A DNA stretch of 64,000 nt from Phycisphaerales bacterium (lineage in GTDB: Bacteria; Planctomycetota; Phycisphaerae; UBA1845). The position numbers and the translations under genes are program-made. This document shows, one piece after another, positions 12,984 to 23,814 of the stretch. The stretch covers positions 1 through 64,000 of the forward strand of contig JADZBE010000036.1 in NCBI GenBank assembly GCA_020852275.1, given 5' to 3'. The notes under the pieces were generated by a model that searched no databases, had not been told where the DNA came from, and saw only the letters and a list, made by a program, of their open reading frames with translations. Position 1 is the stretch's first letter; each line of letters begins with the position of its first letter.

Positions 12984-14033
12984 ATGAGCATGTTGCGCAG
13001 ATCCCGGGGATGGGCGTGGGTGGGCCTGCTGGCGGCGGGCTTCCTGGCGCCCATTTCGGCCGGAGAGCACTATCATGTGAACGAAGGCGTCGTCTTTCAT
13101 GCGTATGAGGTGAAGGGGCAGGGCGACTTCCGTCAGCCGCTCTTCCGGCTGCTCAGCCCGAAGAACGTGCACGGTTTCACGACCTCCGAATACGTGCGCG
13201 GCAAGCTGGTGGACGCGGGCATGAAACCGGAGGACAGCGGCATGTTCGTCCTTACCAGCTCGCGCGAGGGCGCCAAGCGGCTTTACCAGTTCATGCGCAA
13301 GGGCGGCGGCCCGGAAGGGCAAATCCAGACCCTGCTGACCGTCAGCGAGGAATGCCGCCAGGACCTGCTGTCGCGCAAGGACGAGTTCGTCGAGATCGAG
13401 TCCGAATGCTACGTCTTCCCCCCCGAGTTCCAGCCCCAGTACGAGCATCTTTCGCCGGTGTTCTGCCTGCGCGATCCCTTCACGGACGAGCGGCTCTACA
13501 CCATCAGCAAGGCCGAGATCGACGAGGTGCTCGGGCACTGGGAGAACCGCAAGAAGCGAGTGATGAAGGAGATCGAGCCCCAGGTGCGATCCGGCTCCGC
13601 GGCGGAGGAGCTGTCGCTCGTCCCCGTCGGTCTGGAGGGGCAAGCCGGCTCGCTGGCGTGGCGCTTCATGCGCGATCAGGAGCTGGGCAAGGAGGTCGAG
13701 GCCGCCGGCGGGAAGTCTCCCAAGACGAAGGGATCCTTCATCTACTTTCAGGTGATGATCACCAACACTGGCGCCGCGCCCGTGGAGCTTAAGGCGCCGG
13801 ACATTCTGACCGGTCAATCCGCCGCCCGGCTGCACGCCGACATGGCCGCGACCGCCGCCTACGTCAAGGAGAACGGGTTCGTGTTCAAACCCGGCTACAA
13901 GCTGGAGCCTGGCAAGAGCGTCGAGCTTCGCTTCGTGTACGATGTCCCTGCGAAGACCAAGGACGTGGTGATCGAGGCCTACGGCGACGCCGCAGGCGCG
14001 AAGGAAGTCGTGCTGCTCGATACGGGGCGCTGA
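12984..14033 (+). CDS. Secreted protein of unknown function
   Basis: About 349 residues from the ATG at 12984, which puts the signal peptide (RRSRGWAWVGLLAAGFLAPISAG) at the N-terminus; an upstream in-frame ATG at 12891 would bury it. The middle carries YTISKAEIDEVLGHWENRKK. The last 110 residues (FIYFQVMITNTGAAPVELKA, then KLEPGKSVELRFVYDVP) look like an immunoglobulin-type DUF4352-like domain. Role unknown. Confidence 0.75.
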   Translation: MSMLRRSRGWAWVGLLAAGFLAPISAGEHYHVNEGVVFHAYEVKGQGDFRQPLFRLLSPKNVHGFTTSEYVRGKLVDAGMKPEDSGMFVLTSSREGAKRLYQFMRKGGGPEGQIQTLLTVSEECRQDLLSRKDEFVEIESECYVFPPEFQPQYEHLSPVFCLRDPFTDERLYTISKAEIDEVLGHWENRKKRVMKEIEPQVRSGSAAEELSLVPVGLEGQAGSLAWRFMRDQELGKEVEAAGGKSPKTKGSFIYFQVMITNTGAAPVELKAPDILTGQSAARLHADMAATAAYVKENGFVFKPGYKLEPGKSVELRFVYDVPAKTKDVVIEAYGDAAGAKEVVLLDTGR

Positions 14034-14082
14034 AGCGCGCTGCGGCCTGATCGCTGGGCGGAGGCGCCAACACCGGATTCCG

Positions 14083-14175
14083 GTGCTGTGCATCGTGGCG
14101 CTGACGGGATGTTTCGGACCGCCGGCGGGCAGCCTCAATCCCCCTTCCCTGGTGGTGGAGCCGGGGTGGCGTTGA
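14083..14175 (+). CDS. Possible tiny lipoprotein or remnant
   Basis: A GTG at 14083 opens a 30-residue frame with a perfect lipobox, VLCIVALTGCFGPPAGS, ending VVEPGWR. It lies just after the previous gene and has no ATG or clear Shine-Dalgarno. It could be the remnant of a longer lipoprotein. Low confidence. Confidence 0.25.
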   Translation: MLCIVALTGCFGPPAGSLNPPSLVVEPGWR

Positions 14176-14384
14176 TTCAACCCGCGCGTTTTCCCTGAAG
14201 GCAGGGAACCGTGTGCAGGCTTGACCAGAGACGAGCCTTGTCCGCCCGCAACAAGGGTTTAGCTGGAGGGCAGATCCAACTGGTACGGGTTTTGCAGCCC
14301 CATTTGCCGCCGATCAGAGAGCAACCGCTCCTGGATCGCGTCCTGAAGAATGCGACGGCGCTTCACCCACACGGAGAACGAACC

Positions 14385-14888
14385 ATGAACCTTTCCGATA
14401 CCGCCAACCAGAAACTCAACGAACAGATCGCCAACGAGCTTGGCTCGTACTATCTCTACCTGGCCATGTCCTGCGAGCTGCACGACATGGGCTACAAGGT
14501 GCTGGCCTCCTTCTTCGAGCGGCAGGCGGACGAGGAGCGCGAGCACGCGATGAAGTTCCTCGAGTACCTGCAGGAGGTCGGCTCGCCGGTGCGGCTCGCC
14601 GCGATTCCCGCGCCCAAGCACGACTTCGGCTCGCCCGCCAAGATCGTGCAGGCCGCCTTGGACAATGAGCTTCTGGTCACGCGTCAGATTCACGAGCTTG
14701 CGGCGCTGGCAGACCGGGAGCGCGACTACCCGACGCGGAGTTTCCTGACGTGGTTCGTGGATGAGCAGGTGGAGGAGGTCAGCTCGATGCGCGATCTTCA
14801 GCAGCTCATGGAGCGCGCCGGCGAGCAGCACATCCTCCTCGTCGAAGCCCGCGTCGCGCGGCAGATGGAGGAGAAGGGGAAGGGGTAG
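14385..14888 (+). CDS. ftnA: Ferritin
   Basis: 167-residue non-heme ferritin storing iron as ferric mineral in a 24-subunit shell. The di-iron ferroxidase ligands are visible: Glu in NELGSYYLYLAM, the ERQADEEREHAMKF motif (E and ExxH), and Glu in DNELLVTRQIHEL with the downstream QVEE pair. GGAG lies just upstream of the ATG at 14385. A second ferritin-like protein (47854-48321) and a hemerythrin-like protein (43430-43888) occur elsewhere in the window, but the three are not linked in an operon. Confidence 0.93.
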   Translation: MNLSDTANQKLNEQIANELGSYYLYLAMSCELHDMGYKVLASFFERQADEEREHAMKFLEYLQEVGSPVRLAAIPAPKHDFGSPAKIVQAALDNELLVTRQIHELAALADRERDYPTRSFLTWFVDEQVEEVSSMRDLQQLMERAGEQHILLVEARVARQMEEKGKG

Positions 14889-14928
14889 CGCGGCACCGGT
14901 TTTCGTCCGGCGGGTCGTTACCGGGAAA

Positions 14929-16425
14929 TCAATGTTTCACGCATCTGGCGCAGCGCAATTCACCGGTGTCGGTGGCTCCCAGACCGTATGAGTCCCGGTC
15001 GCAGTGGTGGCACGGGAGCGGCTCAAAATGGCGCGTCAGCGGGTTGTAGGCGACGAGAACCGCGCGCGACGACTCGCGGCGCGTAATGAGCACGCTGCAC
15101 AGCATGACCGGCAGACGCAGACGCCGAAGGTCCATCGGGTGCACGCTGGCTTGCACCGTGCGCCGTGCGACCAGGTCGTCCACCTCGCGAAGGAAGCGGT
15201 CGGTGCGTTCGGCCAGATCGCCTTGCGGCGCGGCGAGCCGTGACGCATCCGGCTTTGCCATGGCCGCGACCGCAGCGTCCCATTCCGCGCGGCGTTGATC
15301 CTGAAGCACGGTGAACTCGCGCTCCAAAGCTTCCTGCAGCGAACGCAGGTGCGGGCGCAACTGCTCCGCCGCGGCTTCGCGCGACTTCCGCGTGGCGCGC
15401 TCCGCGAGCGCCATGACATCTCCCGGGGTCAACGGTTTAAACGCCGCTGCGCCTTCCGGCGAACAGTGAGCGGCGCCCGACGTCAGGTGCGCAGGCCAAG
15501 CAAGGGCCGCGCCGGTGTCGGTGTTGATCCAGACTTCGAGGACGCCGTCCGGGCGGTCCTCCGTCTTCGCCTCGTAGTACAACCCGACGCCGAGATACTC
15601 CGCCGTGCCCTCGCGAGCGCCCTTGAACTCCACGCGCACATTCAGCGCGTGAAACTGACGCTGAAACAGATCCTCAAGGCCCTCATGCTTGACGTATATA
15701 TCCGCAAGCTCGACACAGGGAACGCGGTCCGAAAGCGCCTTTCGGTCCATGCCTTTTAGATCCGCCGCCAGGTCCGACACATCCGCGAGCACATCGAGAC
15801 GCAATGCGGGGAGCGTCAGCACCGGCCAGGATGGCGGCTCAAGCTGAGCGTGCGCTTTGTCGGCCGCTTCGACCCGCCGCGCTGCCTCGGGAATCGAGCC
15901 GCTGCCCGTCGGCTCCGCCTCGATGGCCGCGCGTCGCGCAGCTTCCGCGCGGCGTGCGCGTTCGACAAGCTGCCGGCGCTCTTCCTGTTTTCGCAGGCGT
16001 TGCTCGCGTCGATGTTGGGCACGCACGCTCAAACGGGCGCGGATCTGCGTCGCCACCAGACGCAACTGAACCCCCGGCTCGCGCAGCGCGTCCATCCACG
16101 TGCGGCGCTTCAGCTCCACCTTGCAAAACTCCGCAAGCGGCTCGAACCGGCCAAGCCTTGCGTAAGCATCGAGCAGAATGCCAAGATGCTTGCCGACAGG
16201 TTCAAGGTCATACGACCGCCGCCCGTACTTGATGACGCCGGCCCAGTCGCCGAGCTTCTGGTGCATGTGCGCGAGATGATTGAGCACGCGGACATCGTCA
16301 GGGCGGCGGGCATGGTAGCGCTTGGCGAGGTCCAGCGCCCGGGCAATGTTGCCCTTCTGCGCCGCCTCGAGGGACTGGATGCGCAGCGTGTCGAGATAAC
16401 CGGGTTTGCCGACAAACTTGGGCAT
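14929..16425 (-). CDS. TPR-type protein with coiled coil and C-terminal zinc ribbon
   Basis: 498 residues. The N-terminus has one to two tetratricopeptide-like units (AAQKGNIARALDLAKRYHAR, VLNHLAHMHQKLGDWAGVI). A long Arg/Glu/Ala coiled coil follows (RAQHRREQRLRKQEERRQL). The second half contains a larger domain (AEYLGVGLYYEAKTEDRPDG). The C-terminus has two CxxC pairs (CHHC...CARC) likely to bind zinc. This layout suggests a helicase-like accessory or scaffolding protein, but I recognise no named family. It is convergent with ferritin. Confidence 0.7.
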   Translation of the reverse strand: MPKFVGKPGYLDTLRIQSLEAAQKGNIARALDLAKRYHARRPDDVRVLNHLAHMHQKLGDWAGVIKYGRRSYDLEPVGKHLGILLDAYARLGRFEPLAEFCKVELKRRTWMDALREPGVQLRLVATQIRARLSVRAQHRREQRLRKQEERRQLVERARRAEAARRAAIEAEPTGSGSIPEAARRVEAADKAHAQLEPPSWPVLTLPALRLDVLADVSDLAADLKGMDRKALSDRVPCVELADIYVKHEGLEDLFQRQFHALNVRVEFKGAREGTAEYLGVGLYYEAKTEDRPDGVLEVWINTDTGAALAWPAHLTSGAAHCSPEGAAAFKPLTPGDVMALAERATRKSREAAAEQLRPHLRSLQEALEREFTVLQDQRRAEWDAAVAAMAKPDASRLAAPQGDLAERTDRFLREVDDLVARRTVQASVHPMDLRRLRLPVMLCSVLITRRESSRAVLVAYNPLTRHFEPLPCHHCDRDSYGLGATDTGELRCARCVKH

Positions 16426-16475
16426 GGCGGTGATAAGACTTCAAGCTCAGTGTCGAACGCTCACGCCACGTCTTC

Positions 16476-17339
16476 TCACAAATCTTCGTTTCCACTGTCA
16501 AACCTGGTTTCGTGCTCATCTTCAGGGTCGTCGGCTTGGGGACCGGCGAAGGTACGATTGATGTATCCGTTCTGCCATTCCCAATGCTCGTCGAATTGCC
16601 CTCGGAATACCTCATCAGGAAACCGCTGTTGCCTGGGAGTGAAAGGATTCCGGCAGACTCGGACTCGCGGACACGTGACCTTCCGGAGTTCCACCGGCAT
16701 GGCCCCAATGACCGCGAAGCCGACCCGGCACCGGTCCACGTTCTTGAGGGGCCTACCGAGCTTCTGTTCTTCGCACGTGCAAGCATGCTTCACAGCGGAA
16801 TAGAATTCCGGCGTGAAGCGATCCAGCCGCTCAAGGATGATGACGGCGCTGATGCGCGTATTCTCGGGCTTCAGGGATTGATCGTGCTTCATCACCTTCA
16901 ACATTTTGCCGCGGCCAAGAAAGAGGCAGCCGCTCAACTCCTTACCGGCCGTCTTCGTAACAGCATCGAATTCGCATGAGATCCCAAGGTCGCCCAGCAT
17001 GGCGCCGAAGACCTCGTACGGCTCAAGCATCGTCGTGTCACCGAAGTCGGTTACCACCACTGCACAACGTCGATCCTTAAATTCCTTGAATTTATTTTGT
17101 GCCTTCTTGATCTGTTGGCGAATCGGTCCGTACACATCGACCTTCCGAGCGCCCTCCTGCCGCTCTACGGGTTCAATCTCCTTGACCTCCAACATGATTT
17201 CATCGGATTCCCAGAGGATCACGTAGTCGGGCTTCTTGCTCTTACCTACATGTTCCTTCTCATATTGCCACAAACCCCCGAAGCCGTTTGCGTCCAAGTA
17301 CGCTTCAAACAGCACTTCGGATGCCTTCCGGTTGCTCAT
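16476..17339 (-). CDS. PD-(D/E)XK-like nuclease candidate, coupled to vapC
   Basis: 287 residues from the ATG at 17339, which overlaps the vapC stop as ATGA. The N-terminus shows a nuclease-like core: KKPDYVILWESDEIMLEVKEIEP supplies the PD...ExK pattern, followed by a helix of Lys/Gln residues (QQIKKAQNKFKEF) and a strand (RCAVVVTDFG). The second half (CTCEEQKLGRPL, FAVIGAMPVELRKV) is unrecognised. Codon use is less GC-biased than in flanking genes. The overlap with vapC suggests one transcript vapB-vapC-nuclease. The nuclease call is motif-based inference. Confidence 0.55.
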   Translation of the reverse strand: MSNRKASEVLFEAYLDANGFGGLWQYEKEHVGKSKKPDYVILWESDEIMLEVKEIEPVERQEGARKVDVYGPIRQQIKKAQNKFKEFKDRRCAVVVTDFGDTTMLEPYEVFGAMLGDLGISCEFDAVTKTAGKELSGCLFLGRGKMLKVMKHDQSLKPENTRISAVIILERLDRFTPEFYSAVKHACTCEEQKLGRPLKNVDRCRVGFAVIGAMPVELRKVTCPRVRVCRNPFTPRQQRFPDEVFRGQFDEHWEWQNGYINRTFAGPQADDPEDEHETRFDSGNEDL

Positions 17340-17743
17340 CTCGTCCAATCCTCCACGCGCAACTCCTCGATGCGAAGGAAATCCCGATCGCTGGTCACGA
17401 GGACGGCATTAAGGAAACGGGCAATCGAGGCAATCCAAAGGTCGTTCTCGTCCAGCCGCAATCCCTTCTTCTCCTGGGAGACCTTCAGTTCGGCGTAGAC
17501 ATCCGCGACACCTCCCGCGATCGGTTCGCAGGGAAATCCAGCCAGAACCGCCAGTGATTTCTGCACCAATCGCTCTTTCCTCCGTCCTTCCACGATTCGC
17601 TTGAGGCCTTAAAGGATTTCACCTCGCACGATGGTGCAAGTAACGACACGATCGCTCGGAGTCAGACGGGAAAGCCTCGACAACGCTGCCGGCTCCTCAC
17701 GGATCAAATGACTCAGCGTTGATGTGTCCAGCACGTAATTCAC
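17336..17743 (-). pseudogene. vapC: VapC-type PIN toxin interrupted by an internal stop
   Basis: Reading from the GTG at 17743 gives a complete PIN-domain RNase: VLDTSTLSHLI (first catalytic Asp), VTCTIVRGEIL (Glu), then GLKRIVEGRRKERL, then ENDLWIASIARF (Asp) and LVTSDRDF (Asp). The frame is continuous, but a TAA at 17611-17609 sits at codon 45 between GEIL and GLKR, where the family usually has an aromatic residue. All four acidic positions survive. The GTG overlaps the vapB TGA as GTGA. Either the toxin is inactivated by one substitution, or the stop is a sequencing error or is read through. A GTG at 17593 could start only the C-terminal half. Confidence 0.85.
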
Positions 17744-18000
17744 GAATCCTGATCCTGGTCGAAGACTCCCTCGTAGCGCACCGGCAATTTGCCCGCCTCG
17801 ATCGCGCGATCAAGCTCATCAACGTCCGCGGGATCCAGATGCGGCGGTTCGTGTATGGCCTTAAGCAGCGCCTGCGGCGAACCGAACGGTGGGTCTTCCT
17901 CGTCGGGCGTGATCGACACCGTAACTTCCTGCCCATCCGCGAACGGTACAGGCTGAAGCAACTCAATCGTCTTGCCCCGAATGGTTCCCCTTCTCGTCAT
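17740..18000 (-). CDS. vapB: Antitoxin partner of VapC
   Basis: 86 residues. The N-terminus (MTRRGTIRGKTIELLQPVP, then DGQEVTVSI) is a small beta-rich DNA-binding-like fold resembling AF2212/AbrB-type antitoxins. The acidic C-terminus (PADVDELDRAIEAGKLPVRY) would wrap the toxin. AGGAGG lies directly upstream of the ATG. Its TGA overlaps the vapC GTG, the classical antitoxin-first order. Autoregulation of the promoter is expected from the family but no operator was identified. Confidence 0.8.
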   Translation of the reverse strand: MTRRGTIRGKTIELLQPVPFADGQEVTVSITPDEEDPPFGSPQALLKAIHEPPHLDPADVDELDRAIEAGKLPVRYEGVFDQDQDS

Positions 18001-18031
18001 CGTGGCCTCCTTTCGGGCTAGTCGGGGCACG

Positions 18032-18148
18032 CTACGCTCGATGATACACCTCCCCGCCCTTCGACTCGAATTCCGCTGACTTTTCAGCCATTCCTGCCTG
18101 CAGCGCCGCGGCCTCGGTGACGCCCATCTTCGCTGCGTACGCCCGCAC
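18032..18148 (-). pseudogene. Degenerate second copy of the thiC 3' end
   Basis: On the minus strand this reads [19 protein letters not shown], then MAEKSAEFESKGGEVYHRA-stop. The intact thiC ends [19 protein letters not shown], then [23 protein letters not shown] (18875 onward). Upstream of residue VRAY the similarity stops and an in-frame TAG follows. The copy is well diverged, so it is either old or came from a different thiC allele. It lies between vapB and hepT. Confidence 0.85.
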
Positions 18149-18210
18149 GCCGCCCGTAGTCTCCGACTAGGCCGCTCGCCAATGGGTGCGACGGGCCATT
18201 CGTCCACCCT

Positions 18211-18558
18211 TCATCCGGATGCCGTCCGCTCGACGAGGGTCTCGATTTGCACGATCAGCGGCGGCAAGTCATCGAGGATCGTCTTCCAGACTACGTCAAG
18301 ATTGACATCGAAATACCCGTGGATCAGCCGATCGCGCATGGTCGACATCTTGCGCCATGGAATATCTCGATTCGCGATCTGAAGCGACGGCGACACGCCT
18401 TTCGAGGCTTCGCCGATGATCTCAAGCAGGCGCACCAGCGCCAGCCCCAGCATCTCGTCCGCGTCCAGGTCGGCGCGTGTGCGTCCGTGTACGAACGCCA
18501 TTGCCTGCCGCGCCGCTTCGAGGATGTGCTTCAACCGGGTTGGATCGTCAAGCGCCAT
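18211..18558 (-). CDS. hepT: HepT-type RNase toxin
   Basis: 115-residue HEPN-domain protein (DUF86). The HEPN catalytic motif R-x4-H-x-Y is present as RDRLIHGY, preceded by RLLEIIGEASKG, typical of the family. In the characterised HepT/MntA system HepT is an RNase toxin and MntA silences it by adding AMP to the motif tyrosine, which is present here. The ATG at 18558 overlaps the 3' end of mntA by 11 bases. The pair is inserted between thiC and a degenerate thiC 3' end. Confidence 0.9.
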   Translation of the reverse strand: MALDDPTRLKHILEAARQAMAFVHGRTRADLDADEMLGLALVRLLEIIGEASKGVSPSLQIANRDIPWRKMSTMRDRLIHGYFDVNLDVVWKTILDDLPPLIVQIETLVERTASG

Positions 18559-18859
18559 AAAGGGTGTGTGCCTCGGACACAACTCGATCTCGAATGTGAC
18601 GGCTCAAGTCTTCCGGCGTGCGGAGATCAATGTTTCGCGCATTCAAAAGCCCGGATAGTTCCTGCTGAATGTCAAAGAGGGTGAAAAAACCAGGCGTGCG
18701 GCCCGGCAGAAAATCCACGAGCACGTCGATATCGCTGTCCGTTCGGAAGTCGTCCCGCAGGACCGAGCCGAACAACGCCAATCGCCGGATGCCCCAACGT
18801 CTGCAAAGCTCGGAGAGCCCCTCGGGCGAGACTTCAACGCGCTCGTTTATCCTGACCAT
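18548..18859 (-). CDS. mntA: MntA-type nucleotidyltransferase antitoxin
   Basis: 103 residues from the ATG at 18859 (a TTG at 18874 is in frame; GAGG precedes the ATG). It has the minimal nucleotidyltransferase motif GSVLRDDFRTDSDIDVLVDF, that is GSx10DxD with a third Asp-containing strand (IDLRT). It should neutralise HepT by AMPylation. It is first in the operon and lies 15 bases downstream of thiC, so it may be read from the thiC transcript too. Confidence 0.9.
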   Translation of the reverse strand: MVRINERVEVSPEGLSELCRRWGIRRLALFGSVLRDDFRTDSDIDVLVDFLPGRTPGFFTLFDIQQELSGLLNARNIDLRTPEDLSRHIRDRVVSEAHTLYGA

Positions 18860-18874
18860 GACCTCATCCCTCAA

Positions 18875-21150
<2,276 letters not shown>

Positions 21151-22170
21151 ATGGGGTTGGCGAACGTCCATTCGGGTTTCGGGGCTTTTTGCCTGCGACA
21201 GGTGCAGCGGCACGGAGCGCTGGCGGCGCTGGCGGCGCTGTGCCTCTACAGCGCCCGACAGAACGTCAACTTCCTCACGCCGGAGAACCTCCTCAACATC
21301 GTGCGGCAGATGTCCTTTGTCGGCATCGTGGCCGTTGGGATGACGTTTGTCGTCACTTTGGGCGGGATCGACCTGTCCGTCGGGTCGATGGTGGCGTTCA
21401 TCGGCGGGGCGGCGATTCTCGTGCTCAACCGGCTGACGGCGTCGGCGCCGGAATGGGCGGCGGCGGCGGCGGCATGCGGCGTGTGCGTGCTGGCGGGACC
21501 GCTGCTCGGACTGGCGAACGGGCTGCTCGTGGCGTACGGACGGATCGCGCCGTTCATCGCCACGCTCGGCGCGATGGCGGCGTATCGCGCGCTCGCCTTG
21601 GCGCAGGTGGACGGCGGCGAGTTTCGCTCTTCCAGCATGAGCGCATTTCCGCACGTGGGGCAGGGGATGCTGCCGGTTCCGTTCGTCAGGCTCGATGCGG
21701 AGCGCGTGTTGCAGATTCCCTATCCCGTGGTGGTGTTCGCGCTGGTGGCGGTGGCCGCGTGGTTTGTGCTGCGCCGCACGCCGTATGGACGGCAGGTCGT
21801 GGCGATCGGAAGCAACGAGCAGGCGGCGATCTTCTCCGGTGTAAAGGTGGCGCGGATCAAGGCGGCGACGTACACGCTGATGGGCGGGATGAGCGGGCTT
21901 TCGGCCATGCTCATTGCCTCGCGCATGAACTCGGTCAGCAGCGCGCAGACGGGGCTGATGTATGAGCTGGACGCCATCGCCGCGGTGGTGATCGGCGGGA
22001 CGCGCATGGAAGGCGGCTATGGCACGATCTACGGCACGATGGTCGGCGTGCTGATGCTCGGCGTCATCAACAACATGCTGAACTTCAGCGAAGTCTCGCC
22101 GTACTTGCACGGGCTGGTGAAGGGAGCCATCATCATTGCGGCGGTGCTTGTGCAGAGGAAGAGGCAATAG
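21151..22170 (+). CDS. Sugar-type ABC transporter permease (RbsC family)
   Basis: 339 residues with about eight to ten transmembrane segments and the family signatures GMTFVVTLGGIDLSVGSMVA, GLANGLLVAYGRIAPFIATLG, TPYGRQVVAIGSNEQAA (the EAA-like loop contacting the ATPase) and AIAAVVIGGTRMEGGYGTIYGT. It imports an unknown carbohydrate together with the binding protein at 22460. The expected ATPase subunit (RbsA type, two cassettes) is absent from both sides. The ATG at 21151 has no clear ribosome site. Confidence 0.88.
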   Translation: MGLANVHSGFGAFCLRQVQRHGALAALAALCLYSARQNVNFLTPENLLNIVRQMSFVGIVAVGMTFVVTLGGIDLSVGSMVAFIGGAAILVLNRLTASAPEWAAAAAACGVCVLAGPLLGLANGLLVAYGRIAPFIATLGAMAAYRALALAQVDGGEFRSSSMSAFPHVGQGMLPVPFVRLDAERVLQIPYPVVVFALVAVAAWFVLRRTPYGRQVVAIGSNEQAAIFSGVKVARIKAATYTLMGGMSGLSAMLIASRMNSVSSAQTGLMYELDAIAAVVIGGTRMEGGYGTIYGTMVGVLMLGVINNMLNFSEVSPYLHGLVKGAIIIAAVLVQRKRQ

Positions 22171-22459
22171 GCAGGAGGCAACAAGGCAACAAGGCAACGA
22201 GGCAACGCGCGTAGGGCGGGCTACGCCCGCCGCTGGGTCGTATCAGTTTGTCGATCATTTGCGTGTGGCATCGGTTTATCAACCAGTGAGTGCAGCACAG
22301 GTTTCCAATCCTGTGCGCCGATCGAAGTGGGTTGCCTCTGCATGATCCAATGCGAGGCGGGCATAGCCCGCCCTACGGCCCTTCTCATACCGAAGCCGGG
22401 ATTGGGAAACTCACACAGGGAACTCCAATAACAGGGAACTCGAACACGGGAGGTTGATC
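22171..22459. repeat. Intergenic repeats between permease and binding protein
   Basis: A short GCAACAAG tandem at about 22178-22206, then two family E hairpins in opposite orientation: 22211-22231 (GGCGGGC-TAC-GCCCGCC) and 22357-22377. Further copies are at 28816 and 43928. Confidence 0.6.
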
Positions 22460-23473
22460 ATGCAGCGTTCACATCGGTCGATCGTATTCCTCGCCCTCAT
22501 GTCGCTCCTCGGCGGCGCATCAACAATCTCGGCTTACACCGCGGCCGCTCAAGTTTCTCCGCCGCCGGACAAGCCCGCGGCAACGGCATCGGGCAAGAAG
22601 CTCCGCATCGGCGTGTCCATCCCCGCGGCCGATCACGGTTGGACGGCGGGCGTCGCATGGTGGGCCAAGCGGGCGATGGAGCTGAACCCGCAGATCGAGT
22701 GGTCGCTGGTCACGGCCCTCAACCCTGAAAAGCAGGTGGCCGACATCGAGGATCTTATGGTCAAGGGTCTCGATGGCCTGGTCATCCTGGCGACCGAAAG
22801 CGCGCCCCTCACGCCCGTGGCGAAGAAAGCGCATGAGCGCGGCATCTTCATCGTCAACGTCGATCGCGGTTTCCTTGAACCGGTCGCGGACATCTTCATC
22901 GAGGGCGACAACAAGGCCTTCGGTCGCAAGAGCGCGCAGTACATCGTCGAGAAGCTCGGCGGCAAGGGGAACGTCGCCATCCTGGAGGGCATCCCCTGCA
23001 CGGTGAACACGGATCGCGTCAACGCCGCGAAGGAGGTTTTCGCGCAGCATCCGGACATCAAAGTCCTCGCCAGCCAGCCGGCCATGTGGAACCGCCAGAA
23101 GGCGCTGGAAGTGACGGAGAACATGTTGCAGCGCTTCCCCAAGATCGACTGCCTGTGGGCATCGGACGACGACATGGCGCTGGGCGCGATCCAGGCGATC
23201 AAGGAGGCCGGACGGGCGAAGGGGATGTTCGTGTTCCCCGGCGCGGGGATGAAAGATGTGGTGAAGATGGTGATGGAAAAGGATGCTCTGATCCCCGCGG
23301 ACATCACCTACCCGCCGTCCATGATCGCCACGGGCATCCATCTGTGCGTCTCGGTGCTCTCCGGCGAGAAGGACAAGGTCATGCAGTACATGCCGCGGCA
23401 CCTGATGATCGACGTGGAGCTCATCACGCCGGAAAACGCGAAGCAATATTACTTCCCGGATTCAGTGTATTAG
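22460..23473 (+). CDS. Sugar ABC transporter substrate-binding protein
   Basis: 337 residues, periplasmic-binding-protein type I fold like RbsB. A signal peptide (IVFLALMSLLGGASTISAY) precedes the mature protein. The fold is traced by KLRIGVSIPAADHGWTAG, GLDGLVILATESAPLTP, FIVNVDRGFLEP, GNVAILEGIPCTVN, ASDDDMALGAIQAI and DITYPPSMIATGI. GGGAGG at 22448-22453 fixes the ATG at 22460. It follows the permease by about 290 bases. Ligand unknown; ribose-like or inositol-like sugars are typical of the family. Confidence 0.9.
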   Translation: MQRSHRSIVFLALMSLLGGASTISAYTAAAQVSPPPDKPAATASGKKLRIGVSIPAADHGWTAGVAWWAKRAMELNPQIEWSLVTALNPEKQVADIEDLMVKGLDGLVILATESAPLTPVAKKAHERGIFIVNVDRGFLEPVADIFIEGDNKAFGRKSAQYIVEKLGGKGNVAILEGIPCTVNTDRVNAAKEVFAQHPDIKVLASQPAMWNRQKALEVTENMLQRFPKIDCLWASDDDMALGAIQAIKEAGRAKGMFVFPGAGMKDVVKMVMEKDALIPADITYPPSMIATGIHLCVSVLSGEKDKVMQYMPRHLMIDVELITPENAKQYYFPDSVY

Positions 23474-23814
23474 ACGACCACGGCTCGCAGTGTGTGAGGA
23501 TTTGTATCCACAGATTACGCAGATTGCGCAGAGAATTGTTCTTGTGTGTTATTGTGAGGGCGACCGGCGGGCATGGTCCCTTCCGACAGACTTCAAACTC
23601 CTCCGCAAAGGGAGAATTTGGAACCTGGAGGACCGCATCAGCTTGACGGGCTGTTGCAAGAGGGCGGCACAGACCTCCCGGAAGTGCCTTTTTCCCGGGG
23701 AATACCTGTACCGGACCCTGCGATTCGGAGTATTGCAACGACGCGTGATCTCCCAAATCTGCGAAATCTGCGTAATCTGCGGATGATTCTCTTCAAGTCA
23801 GCTGACATGCAACG
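23474..23814. other. Repeat-bearing intergenic region
   Basis: Holds words of the type CAGATTACGCAGATTGCGCAG (split here as CAGATTACG and CAGATTGCG) at about 23502-23526 and their inverse TCTGCGAAATCTGCG at about 23755-23784, which can pair across about 230 bases. No gene recognised. Confidence 0.5.
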
